Part shown: positions 1-5,918 of the stretch, one piece after another | Position numbering within the stretch: position 1 is the stretch's first letter | How the letters are laid out: each line of letters starts with the position of its first letter | Assembly (NCBI GenBank): GCA_007125875.1 | Contig: SLCI01000238.1 | Coordinates: forward strand, 1-10,367 | Direction: 5' to 3' | Source of the DNA: Kiritimatiellia bacterium | GTDB taxonomy: Bacteria > Verrucomicrobiota > Kiritimatiellia > SLAD01 | Length of the DNA: 10,367 nt | Translations under genes and position numbers: made by a program | The notes under the pieces: generated by a model | What the model was told of the DNA's origin: nothing | Seen by the model: only the letters and a program-made list of their open reading frames with translations | Databases searched by the model: none

Positions 1-2
1 GC

Positions 3-440
3 AGCGATATGTTTCGATTCCAAATCACCGATGGCAGCGGTTTCGATGACTATGAGCATTGGCGCCGTACGGTCTTTACACCCGAGGATATCGTAGACGA
101 AGCGATCAGTGGACCATCAGCTACACCGCTGGATGACGGCATCAGCAATTTGCAGCGGTACGCGTTTGGCGATACTGGCTCAGCCGAATTGATCTGGCTG
201 GAGCATAACGGCAGCTTGGTTCCAGGCATTGAGGCGCGTATGCGCTTTCTCTCTGGCGATCTAGCGCCTGTGGCAGAGTTCACTCCGCAATTGGTGCCTG
301 CCGACTGGGATCCTGCGGACTTAATCTTGATTGACAGTGAATCAGTTCATCATGATCCCGGCATGGAAATTCGCACCTACCGCGTGGACCATCTGGGAAG
401 CGACGCGGGCTTCCTGCGCCTGCGATCCTCCATGCCCTAG
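3..440 (+). CDS. 3' end of a probable secreted/surface protein with Verrucomicrobiota-type C-terminal tail (5' partial)
   Basis: The reading frame is open from the left edge to the TAG at 438-440, so the ATG at 9 is probably an internal methionine and the gene starts outside the window; no ribosome binding site can be judged. The visible part reads W-x-x-x-x-FTPED-IVDEAISGPSATPLDDGISNLQRYAFG and ends in a beta-rich stretch closing with GFLRLR. From memory, this 'FT..E..D..ISG..A.P..DG.SNL..YA.G' block followed by a short beta domain ending in FLRLR is a recurrent C-terminus of large exported proteins (adhesin-like, sulfatase-like, lectin-fold) in Opitutae. The catalytic or binding part would lie upstream, so the function cannot be named. 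The next gene starts 12 bp downstream on the same strand and may be co-transcribed. Confidence 0.72.
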   Translation, partial: SDMFRFQITDGSGFDDYEHWRRTVFTPEDIVDEAISGPSATPLDDGISNLQRYAFGDTGSAELIWLEHNGSLVPGIEARMRFLSGDLAPVAEFTPQLVPADWDPADLILIDSESVHHDPGMEIRTYRVDHLGSDAGFLRLRSSMP

Positions 441-452
441 GGGCAACTCGTC

Positions 453-1094
453 ATGGTCAATCGTCCTGACTCCATTCAAGCTTCGTTGACCCAGTGCTTG
501 CGCGCAGTACGGGTGCGGGCGGCGCGCTTATTGGATTTGCAATTATGGTGTCTCGGCCAGGATGTGCGTCGAGAGGGCAACCTATTGTTGACCTACGGAT
601 TCAGCAAGAATCGCCCACCAGAAAAGACGCCGGGCAGCTCGGAATATGCGGTTCGCATAGCGCCCGATACGACGCTGACGGTGTGGGGCTATGGTATGCA
701 CTTAGCGCAAGGCGATCACCAAGGGGGACTATTTTTGCGGCGCTTCGGCTTTGCGCCGCGGCACACTCAACCCGGCTACGTGCCACAAGACTGTTGGCAT
801 GTCAAAAGCTGGAAGCGAGTGCGGCCTCCTCGCACTCCCAAAGAGGAACTGGACACATTGCAGGCCCTGTCAAAGCTCGCTGACGCCTTTGCGCAATACG
901 AGCAGTGGGTGGTAGAGCAAATGAGCTTGGACTACCGTGGCCGGAATCTCGCTCAGTGGCATCGCCGCCCGATCGTCGCGGCAGATGCCATTGCCAGCAG
1001 TTGGGCGGAACTAGCGGTGCATTTTTCGCCCGATGCGGCGCACGCGCATCAATCGACGCCGTCACAACGGCCGCTTGAGCCCGCCTTCGCTTAA
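453..1094 (+). CDS. Conserved-looking hypothetical protein, 213 aa
   Basis: I do not recognise this family. The ATG at 453 is preceded by a modest purine-rich AGGGG ending about 9 bp upstream. The protein has no obvious signal peptide or membrane segment and looks cytosolic. It has a basic N-terminal helix (residues about 8-40, many Arg), then a compact aromatic/glycine-rich core: LLLTYGF (44-50), LTVWGYGMH (75-83) and GGLFLRRFGF (91-100), with Cys at 15, 33 and 114 and a CWH at 114-116. The C-terminal half is helical and charged (PRTPKEELDTLQALSKLADAF). The ordered core and good codon structure argue for a real gene. It follows the partial gene by 12 bp and overlaps the stop of the converging GTPase gene by 4 bp (shared TTAA). 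That arrangement does not indicate a function. Confidence 0.7.
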   Translation: MVNRPDSIQASLTQCLRAVRVRAARLLDLQLWCLGQDVRREGNLLLTYGFSKNRPPEKTPGSSEYAVRIAPDTTLTVWGYGMHLAQGDHQGGLFLRRFGFAPRHTQPGYVPQDCWHVKSWKRVRPPRTPKEELDTLQALSKLADAFAQYEQWVVEQMSLDYRGRNLAQWHRRPIVAADAIASSWAELAVHFSPDAAHAHQSTPSQRPLEPAFA

Positions 1095-2329
1095 GACGGT
1101 TGTTGGGCTGCCTCGAGTGCAGCCGGATCAGAAAACCATGCGGGGAACGGGTCGCGCCAGGTGGCCCAAACCGCATCGCCCATCCGCATTTCTTCCGTTG
1201 TAAGCAAGCAATCGCGCAAGTCAGATTCTAGTCCTTCGCGATCCATTTCGACCCCGATGAAGACGATCTCCTGCCGTCGATCGCCAATACCTTCCTGCCA
1301 GTTCGCCTCAATCTCTTTCTTAAACTCAGGCTCATCCGGCCACTCTTCTTCCGGCACAACGGCCCACCAGTGGCCGCCGGGATTGAACTCGCAACATGTA
1401 CCGACATGGGCCCACTGCCCAGCGATCTCACTCCGAGTCGCTAACCATAAGATGCCCTTGGAACGCAAGACACGCTTGATCCGATCTGCGTTTAGAAAAT
1501 TCCATAAGCGTTCCGGATGAAACGGTCTGCGCGCCCGAAAAACGAATGATCCAATACCATATTCGTCGGTTTCTGGTTCGCGCTGATAACGAGGCTCACT
1601 CAGCCAGCCCGTCATCTCCGCAGCCACTTCCTCATCATATAGCCCCGTATTCAGAATGGTCGACGGCTCAACATTTCCTTTCACGGTACGAATGATCCGG
1701 GCGGATGGATTGAACTTATGCAACAGCGCCTCGAGTTGGTCGGCATTCTCGTTCGACACTAAATCGGACTTGTTCAAGAGGATGATATTGGCGAACTCAA
1801 CCTGATCCATCAACAGCATGGAGATTGAACGCGCATCCATTTCGTCCGTTCCCAACTCGCGATCGCGCAGGTTCTCTTGCGACATCATCTCCATGGGAAA
1901 ATGTAAGGCATCAATCACCGTCACCATCGTATCGATGCGCGCGACATCCCCCAGCGTCCGTCCCTCTTCGTCTTCAAACGTGAAGGTTTCTGCGACCGGC
2001 ATGGGTTCAGCGATACCCGTTGCCTCGATCATGAGATAATCAAACGTGCCCTGCGCGGCTAAACGCGAAATCTCAATCAGCAAATCCTCGCGCAGGGTGC
2101 AGCAGATACAGCCGTTCTGCATTTTCACCAATTGTTCATCCACACGACTCAAGCCAGCGCCATCGCGAATCAAACTGGCGTCGATGTTGACTTCGCTCAT
2201 GTCATTAACGATCACCGCGATCTTCAGACCGTGGTCTGAGCTGAGGATATGATTCAGCAAGGTGGTCTTGCCGGCACCAAGAAAGCCGGACAACACCGTG
2301 ACTGGCAGCTTTGCAGATTTATCACTCAT
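1091..2329 (-). CDS. COG0523 (CobW/P47K) GTPase, ZigA/YciC-like zinc metallochaperone
   Basis: A 412-residue cytosolic G3E P-loop GTPase. Motifs: Walker A GFLGAGKTT at 15-23; Asp/Glu-rich VNDMSEVNID at 41-50; the metal-binding CxCC motif G-C74-I-C76-C77 (GCICCTLREDLL); EATGIAEP at 102-109 (Walker B/switch region); guanine-specificity NKSD at 186-189. The C-terminal CobW_C half (about 257-405) has the long-type features GILWLATRSEIAGQWAHVG, GGHWWAV, GDRRQEIVFIG and RDPFPAWF, which from memory match the ZigA/YciC branch linked to zinc limitation rather than cobalamin (CobW), urease or nitrile hydratase chaperones. The start ATG lies 3 bp after the rpmB stop, with GAGAAGG inside the end of rpmB as ribosome binding site, so the two genes form an operon. 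The exact client protein is not shown by the sequence. Its TAA stop overlaps the stop of the convergent 213-aa gene. Confidence 0.93.
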   Translation of the reverse strand: MSDKSAKLPVTVLSGFLGAGKTTLLNHILSSDHGLKIAVIVNDMSEVNIDASLIRDGAGLSRVDEQLVKMQNGCICCTLREDLLIEISRLAAQGTFDYLMIEATGIAEPMPVAETFTFEDEEGRTLGDVARIDTMVTVIDALHFPMEMMSQENLRDRELGTDEMDARSISMLLMDQVEFANIILLNKSDLVSNENADQLEALLHKFNPSARIIRTVKGNVEPSTILNTGLYDEEVAAEMTGWLSEPRYQREPETDEYGIGSFVFRARRPFHPERLWNFLNADRIKRVLRSKGILWLATRSEIAGQWAHVGTCCEFNPGGHWWAVVPEEEWPDEPEFKKEIEANWQEGIGDRRQEIVFIGVEMDREGLESDLRDCLLTTEEMRMGDAVWATWRDPFPAWFSDPAALEAAQQPS

Positions 2330-2332
2330 CGA

Positions 2333-2563
2333 CTACGCCTTCTCAAATTTGCCGGCCTTCAGACAACGCACGCAGACGTTGGCTTTTTTCACGCGTCCGC
2401 CAGGCAACCGCACCGCAATCTTTTGCACGTTGCGCTTGAATGAGCGACGGGTAATTCCCGTCGTATGCAAACCGATGCCGCCCTTTTTCTTGGGCAAACC
2501 TTTACGTACGATGCTATTCCCTTTCGAAGTGATCGTCTTTCCACAGGCACAAACTGAACTCAT
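2333..2563 (-). CDS. rpmB: 50S ribosomal protein L28, four-cysteine (C+) form
   Basis: A 76-residue basic protein with the L28 pattern: N-terminal C-x-CGK (Cys5, Cys7), the conserved GGIGLHTTGITRRSFKRNVQKI segment (about 28-49) and C-terminal KKANVCVRCLKAGKFEKA with Cys64 and Cys67. The two cysteine pairs could form a zinc ribbon, the C+ version of L28 as opposed to cysteine-free paralogues. Length is normal for the family (about 60-80). The ATG at 2563 follows a good GAGGGAG ribosome binding site at a spacing of 6. It is the first gene of an operon with the ZigA/YciC-like GTPase 3 bp downstream. A perfect palindrome lies 56 bp upstream (2620-2635). L28 is a large-subunit protein, but pairing with a zinc GTPase under a palindromic operator hints at zinc-responsive control, an inference only. 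Confidence 0.95.
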   Translation of the reverse strand: MSSVCACGKTITSKGNSIVRKGLPKKKGGIGLHTTGITRRSFKRNVQKIAVRLPGGRVKKANVCVRCLKAGKFEKA

Positions 2564-2607
2564 AACTCGCTCCCTCTGACTAACCGAACTGAAAATTGAC
2601 AGCGGCT

Positions 2608-2636
2608 ATATTGAATTAGTGATAACTAGTTATCAA
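2608..2636 (-). promoter_or_regulatory. Possible sigma70 promoter of rpmB-GTPase operon
   Basis: Reading the minus strand, TTGATA (2636-2631) is followed after 17 bases by CAATAT (2613-2608). The -35 fits well; the -10 matches TATAAT at only three of six positions. Its main support is position: it lies 45-75 bp before the rpmB start and is covered by the palindrome. Confidence 0.35.
2620..2635. promoter_or_regulatory. Perfect 16-bp palindrome, candidate Zur/Fur-family operator
   Basis: TGATAACTAGTTATCA is an exact inverted repeat (8+8, no mismatches), AT-rich and located just upstream of rpmB-GTPase. Half-sites TGATAA/TTATCA resemble Fur-superfamily boxes (Fur 7-1-7 TGATAAT-N-ATTATCA; several Zur boxes share the TGATAA or GTTAT halves), but here the halves are separated by an even centre (7-2-7). 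It overlaps the proposed -35 and spacer, so a bound protein would block transcription. Given a zinc-GTPase downstream, Zur is the favoured guess; any dimeric repressor is possible. Confidence 0.55.
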
Positions 2637-2652
2637 TGAAAAACTTTGGCAT

Positions 2653-2682
2653 GAACGGAGAAGGGTCAGGGGCATTCCGTTC
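2653..2682. repeat. Inverted repeat GAACGGA / TCCGTTC around a GGGTCAGGGGCA core
   Basis: GAACGGA (2653-2659) pairs with TCCGTTC (2676-2682), a 7-bp stem with a 16-nt G-rich loop. It sits between the rpmB operator and the REP-like cluster. The loop GGGTCAGGGGCATTCC recalls palindromic sequences seen near IS200-like (Y1) transposases in other bacteria; that similarity is from memory and weak. It marks the left end of a 500-nt gene-free, repeat-rich stretch. Confidence 0.4.
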
Positions 2683-2721
2683 TGCGCAAGGAATTTCTAA
2701 TGAACGATTTGGACCCCATGT

Positions 2722-2808
2722 GAAGGGCGGAGCTCTGCGACGCCGCGATCTTGCATAGCCGAATACAAACTCTTGTGCGGCCTCCGGTCTCGCGGAGCTC
2801 GCCCCTCC
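2722..2808. repeat. Pair of degenerate REP-like elements in inverted orientation
   Basis: On the plus strand 2722-2744 reads GAAGGG-CGGAG-CTCTGC-GACGC-C, and on the minus strand 2808-2786 reads GGAGGG-GCGAG-CTCCGC-GAGAC-C. Both follow the template GGAGGG-N5-CTCYGY-N5-C of the better pair at 2846-2973, but their own stems no longer pair well. The arms match each other as an imperfect inverted repeat: GGGCGGAGCTCTGCGA (2725-2740) against TCGCGGAGCTCGCCC (2790-2804), one gap and one mismatch. Confidence 0.45.
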
Positions 2809-2845
2809 AACTTGTTGGGATCTGTGTGTAATACCGGTTTCCAAT

Positions 2846-2973
2846 ACTTTTCGGTCTATTCTCCGAGGACGTGACGGAGCACGTCCCTCCAGAATGCTTC
2901 AGCAGTAACTGGTTCTGATTAGCGTGTACCGGAGGGGCAACCTCTGTGTTGCCCTGAGAATGTACCGAAAAGT
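2846..2973. repeat. REPIN-like element: two REP-like hairpins facing opposite ways
   Basis: Two roughly 45-bp copies in inverted orientation flank a 40-bp spacer. Minus copy (2890-2846): GGAG, then stem GGACGTG, loop CTCCGT, stem CACGTCC. Plus copy (2931-2973): GGAG, then stem GGGCAAC, loop CTCTGT, stem GTTGCCC. Head tetranucleotide, stem length (7) and loop length (6) are the same, while the stem bases differ on both sides and still pair. Outer tails match at 16 of 18 bases: ACTTTTCGGTCTATTCTC (2846-2863) and GAGAATGTACCGAAAAGT (2956-2973). A GGAG/GTAG head beside a hairpin, and pairs of such units, are hallmarks of REPs and REPINs moved by RAYT (Y1 tyrosine) transposases. No transposase gene is in the window. 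Confidence 0.6.
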
Positions 2974-2986
2974 TATAGCACCTGGT

Positions 2987-3071
2987 ATAAGTGGTTCTCC
3001 GCAAGCGAGTCCGCGCAGAGAACTTATTGCCTCTGGGAGAAGGATTCGCATAGCGAATGGAGCGAAGGCAA
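2987..3071. repeat. Adjacent nested hairpins of unknown role
   Basis: Two structures follow the REP pair directly. First, ATAAG-(TGG)-TTCTC (2987-2999) pairs with GAGAACTTAT (3018-3027): ten base pairs with a 3-nt bulge. Second, TTGCCT (3027-3032) pairs with AGGCAA (3066-3071), enclosing ATTCGC-ATA-GCGAAT (3044-3058), a 6-bp stem with a 3-nt loop. No credible reading frame explains them. They could be part of a decayed mobile element or a structured RNA; there is no promoter evidence for the latter. Confidence 0.4.
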
Positions 3072-3132
3072 ACGATGCAACAGACTCGCCCCATTCGACA
3101 TCTCGACGTGGTCCCTGCTCTATTTCGTAAAG

Positions 3133-3162
3133 CTCATGCTTCGGCGGGGCAAGCCCGCTGAG
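3133..3162 (-). terminator. Hairpin after msbA, possible terminator of the glycolysis-envelope operon
   Basis: Starting 16 nt past the msbA stop, the minus strand carries GCGGG-CTTGC-CCCGC (3158-3144) inside a wider CTCA...TGAG pair (3162-3159 with 3136-3133). It is GC-rich and in the right place to end the operon, but no T-run follows, so it is either a factor-assisted terminator, an RNA-stabilising hairpin, or one more palindromic repeat of the neighbouring cluster. Confidence 0.35.
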
Positions 3163-3177
3163 GAAGAGCCACTGGCC

Positions 3178-4929
3178 TCACGCCTCGAATTGCAGATCGT
3201 GCAGGCGACGATAAGTACCGCTATGCGCGAGCAGCTCGTCGTGCGTGCCGACTTCGACAATGCGGCCCTTGTCGAGCACGACGATGCGGTTGGCGTGCTG
3301 AATCGTTGACAGTCGATGCGCGATCGCAAACACGGTACGATTGGCCATCAGGTCGTCGAGGGCCGCCTGCACCAAGCGCTCGGACTCGGTATCCAGTGCG
3401 CTGGTAGCTTCGTCCAGAATCATGATAGGCGGATTGCGCAAAATCGCGCGCGCGATCGCCAACCGCTGACATTGCCCGCCCGACAAACGTACCCCTCGAT
3501 CGCCGACGATTGTTTGATAGCCATCCGGTAATTCAGATATGAAATCGTGCGCATGCGCCCGCTTGGCCGCCGCGTCGATCGCGCTTTGATCCGCGTCATG
3601 CTGTCCATACGCGATATTGGCGGCAATGGTGTCGTGAAAAAGAAAGGTGTCCTGCGTGACCAAGCCCATCTGGCGGCGCAAAGAGGCCAAGGTATAAGTG
3701 CGGATGTCGCGACCATTGATTTTGACGGAACCGGACACAGGATCAAAAAAGCGCGGCAACAAGCTCACGAGCGTGGTCTTTCCGGACCCTGAACTGCCTA
3801 CAAACGCGATACACTCGCCGGGCTTGACCTCAAAATTGATTCCATCCAATACCTTTTCCTGATCATACGCGAAGGCCACATCCTCGAACGTGATCTGTTT
3901 AATTTCTTCCGCTAAAGGCTGCGCATCTGGCTGATCCGCCACGGTTACGGTCTCGTCCAGCACCTCGAAAATGCGGTCGGCGGCGGCCGAACTCTGCTGA
4001 ATCGCCAAGTGCACTTTACTGAGCCGCTTGACCGGGTCGTACAACGCCACCAAGGCCAAGCCGAACGTAAAGAAGGTTTCCATCGCCATGCCGGTGAGGT
4101 GGGCATAGACGAGAATCATCGAAATACCGATGATCGAGATCTCGATGATGATGGGCTCGATCGCGGCCCGCGCTTTGGCAACCTTCATTTGGCGTCCGAA
4201 GACATGACCGCATTGCTCGTTGAAGCGTTCCCGCTCATAGGCTTCCATGCCAAAGGCCTTCACCACCCGCACGCCGGCGATGCTTTCCTGTAGGATCGAG
4301 ACAATCCCGGCCAGCCGCGATTGCGCTTCACGTGAGTTACGACGTACCCGTTTACCGAACAGCGCCACCGGCACAATACAGACCGGGAAAACGACCAGGC
4401 TGAGAAAGGCCAGCAAAGGGTCCAACCAAATCACGACGCCGATTAGAAAGATCAGCACAAACGGCTGGCGGACCAGATCACCCAACACACTGGAGACCGC
4501 GCCCTCCACCATCATGGTGTCATTGGCGGTACGCGAAATCAGTTCGCCCGCCTTGTTACGGCTGAAGTAGTAAACGGACAACTGTTGCAGACGATCAAAC
4601 AGCGCCACGCGCAGGTCCAGCACGACGCGGTGCCCGACCCACTTGATGTAGTACATGCTGATGTAATAGCCGAGCCCGCGGATCAGCCCGAGAATCGGCA
4701 ACACGGCGGCGACACCCAATATTGTGGTCCAGCCGAGCGTCTCGGGATCAAACAGCTCCGCCAATGTGTTCTTAATCGCGGGCAGGATGCCGGCGGTCGA
4801 CCCAGCAAAAATAATACCAAAAATGGTGCCGATGGCGAGGCGGGTCCGGTAAGGCCAAGCGAACTTCAGCAGTCGCTTGTAGGTCGACCAATCCTGCTCT
4901 TGCAGCTTAGCCTTGCGCGCTGCGCTCAT
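3178..4929 (-). CDS. msbA: MsbA-like ABC exporter (lipid A/lipid flippase type), fused TMD-NBD
   Basis: A 583-residue half-transporter, very close to the usual 580 residues of MsbA. An N-terminal transmembrane domain (about 20-320, six predicted hydrophobic helices, with the YYFSRNKAGELISRTANDT coupling region typical of this family) is followed by a nucleotide-binding domain. That domain has Walker A GSSGSGKTT (378-386), ABC signature LSGGQ (482-486), Walker B with Asp506 and catalytic Glu507 in MILDEATSALD, and the H-loop His538 in AIAHRLSTI. The homodimer would sit in the inner membrane and flip lipid-linked substrates, lipid A core being the family archetype; the substrate cannot be proved from sequence. 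The start ATG overlaps the trxB stop (ATGA, 4926-4929), indicating translational coupling as the last gene of the cluster. A multidrug-type exporter of the same fold is the alternative. Confidence 0.85.
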   Translation of the reverse strand: MSAARKAKLQEQDWSTYKRLLKFAWPYRTRLAIGTIFGIIFAGSTAGILPAIKNTLAELFDPETLGWTTILGVAAVLPILGLIRGLGYYISMYYIKWVGHRVVLDLRVALFDRLQQLSVYYFSRNKAGELISRTANDTMMVEGAVSSVLGDLVRQPFVLIFLIGVVIWLDPLLAFLSLVVFPVCIVPVALFGKRVRRNSREAQSRLAGIVSILQESIAGVRVVKAFGMEAYERERFNEQCGHVFGRQMKVAKARAAIEPIIIEISIIGISMILVYAHLTGMAMETFFTFGLALVALYDPVKRLSKVHLAIQQSSAAADRIFEVLDETVTVADQPDAQPLAEEIKQITFEDVAFAYDQEKVLDGINFEVKPGECIAFVGSSGSGKTTLVSLLPRFFDPVSGSVKINGRDIRTYTLASLRRQMGLVTQDTFLFHDTIAANIAYGQHDADQSAIDAAAKRAHAHDFISELPDGYQTIVGDRGVRLSGGQCQRLAIARAILRNPPIMILDEATSALDTESERLVQAALDDLMANRTVFAIAHRLSTIQHANRIVVLDKGRIVEVGTHDELLAHSGTYRRLHDLQFEA

Positions 4930-5849
4930 TGCCCCAGTGTTTCAAGGTAGCGTTCGGCTTCCAGTGCGGCCATGCAGCCGGAACCAGCCGCCGTTATCGC
5001 CTGACGATACACCGCATCCTGCACGTCGCCCGCCGCGAACACGCCTTCGACATTGGTGCGGGTGTTGGTCGCCTTGATGTACCCGACATCGTCCATGTCA
5101 ATTTGTCCGACGAACGGTTTAGTGTTGGGCTGATGCCCAATGGCCATAAAAAGGCCTTTAATGGCCAGCTCAGATTGCTCGCCGGTCTTGACGTTCTTCA
5201 GTTTCAGGCCCGTCACCTCACCCTTTTCGACGTCCAAGACGTCTTCCACGACGGTATCCCACAAGATCTTAATGCGGTCATGATCTTTGACGCGGTCGGC
5301 CATGATTTTGGAGGCACGAAACTCGTCGCGACGATGAATCAGGGTGATGTCCGACGTGAAGCGAGTCAAGAAGAGCGCCTCTTCCATGGCGGTGTCCCCG
5401 CCACCGACCACGGCGATGGGTTGGTCTCTATAAAATGCGCCGTCGCAGGTGGCACAGGAGGTCACGCCCCGCCCGATGAGCTTCTTTTCAGATTCCAGCC
5501 CCAGATACTTGGCGCTGGCCCCGGTAGCAATGATTACGGTAGCCGCCTCGATGACTTCGCCACCGTCCAGAATTAGGCGGTGCGCTCCCGACTTAAATTC
5601 TGCCGACTCGACCATGCCGAATCGGTAGCGTGTACCGAAACGCTCGGCCTGGCGTCGCATCACGTCCATGAGATCGGGCCCCATGATACCGTCAACAAAG
5701 CCAGGATAATTCTCGACTTCAGTGGTGGTGGTCAATTGTCCGCCGGGCTCGAGCCCTTCAATCACAAGGGGCTCGAGATTCGCACGCGCAGTGTATAAAG
5801 CGGCCGTTAGTCCCGCAGGACCCGTTCCAAGAATCACGACCTTTTCCAT
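4926..5849 (-). CDS. trxB: Thioredoxin reductase (NADPH, FAD flavoprotein)
   Basis: A 307-residue low-molecular-weight thioredoxin reductase. It transfers electrons from NADPH through FAD and a redox disulfide to thioredoxin in the cytosol. Motifs: FAD-binding GTGPAG (8-13); GGQLTTTTEVENYPGF typical of TrxB; redox-active C132-A-T-C135; NADPH-binding GGGDTA (149-154) with the downstream HRRDEFRA that contacts the 2'-phosphate, arguing for NADPH; and GVFAAGDVQDAVYRQAITAAGSGC near the C-terminus, binding FAD. Length is typical (about 310). The ATG at 5849 follows AAGGAAAGG. It lies 69 bp after secG and overlaps the msbA start by 4 bp. Nothing in the protein is unusual. Confidence 0.96.
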   Translation of the reverse strand: MEKVVILGTGPAGLTAALYTARANLEPLVIEGLEPGGQLTTTTEVENYPGFVDGIMGPDLMDVMRRQAERFGTRYRFGMVESAEFKSGAHRLILDGGEVIEAATVIIATGASAKYLGLESEKKLIGRGVTSCATCDGAFYRDQPIAVVGGGDTAMEEALFLTRFTSDITLIHRRDEFRASKIMADRVKDHDRIKILWDTVVEDVLDVEKGEVTGLKLKNVKTGEQSELAIKGLFMAIGHQPNTKPFVGQIDMDDVGYIKATNTRTNVEGVFAAGDVQDAVYRQAITAAGSGCMAALEAERYLETLGQ

Positions 5850-5918
5850 GCAAAAAACCTTTCCTTGCGACCACCGAACTCGTTACGAAGCAGACAGCGC
5901 GTAATAGCGCCAAGCCGC

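Larger units (their letters stand above)
2641..3177. other. Gene-free, repeat-dense intergenic stretch between msbA and rpmB
   Basis: About 540 nt between the msbA stop and the rpmB operator hold no convincing gene. Reading frames exist on both strands, but they run through the palindromes, lack ribosome binding sites and show no recognisable domain. The content is inverted repeats: a stem at 2653-2682, a degenerate REP-like pair at 2722-2808, a REPIN-like pair at 2846-2973, nested hairpins at 2987-3071 and a hairpin after msbA at 3133-3162. Confidence 0.6.

Noticed and set aside
494..883. 129-codon plus-strand frame inside the 213-aa gene
   Set aside because: Overlaps out of frame with the longer gene, which has better start context and a more protein-like composition.
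2666..3094. 142-codon minus-strand open frame across the repeat island
   Set aside because: It runs through several palindromes, has an odd Cys/Arg/Ser-rich composition, no ribosome binding site and no recognisable domain; the repeats explain the sequence better.
2641..3177. Possible CRISPR array or toxin-antitoxin locus in the repeat island
   Set aside because: The repeats are inverted, not direct and evenly spaced, and no small paired genes with ribosome binding sites are present.
4929..5576. 215-codon plus-strand frame opposite trxB
   Set aside because: It is a complete shadow of trxB, whose catalytic motifs are intact; no ribosome binding site or family resemblance.
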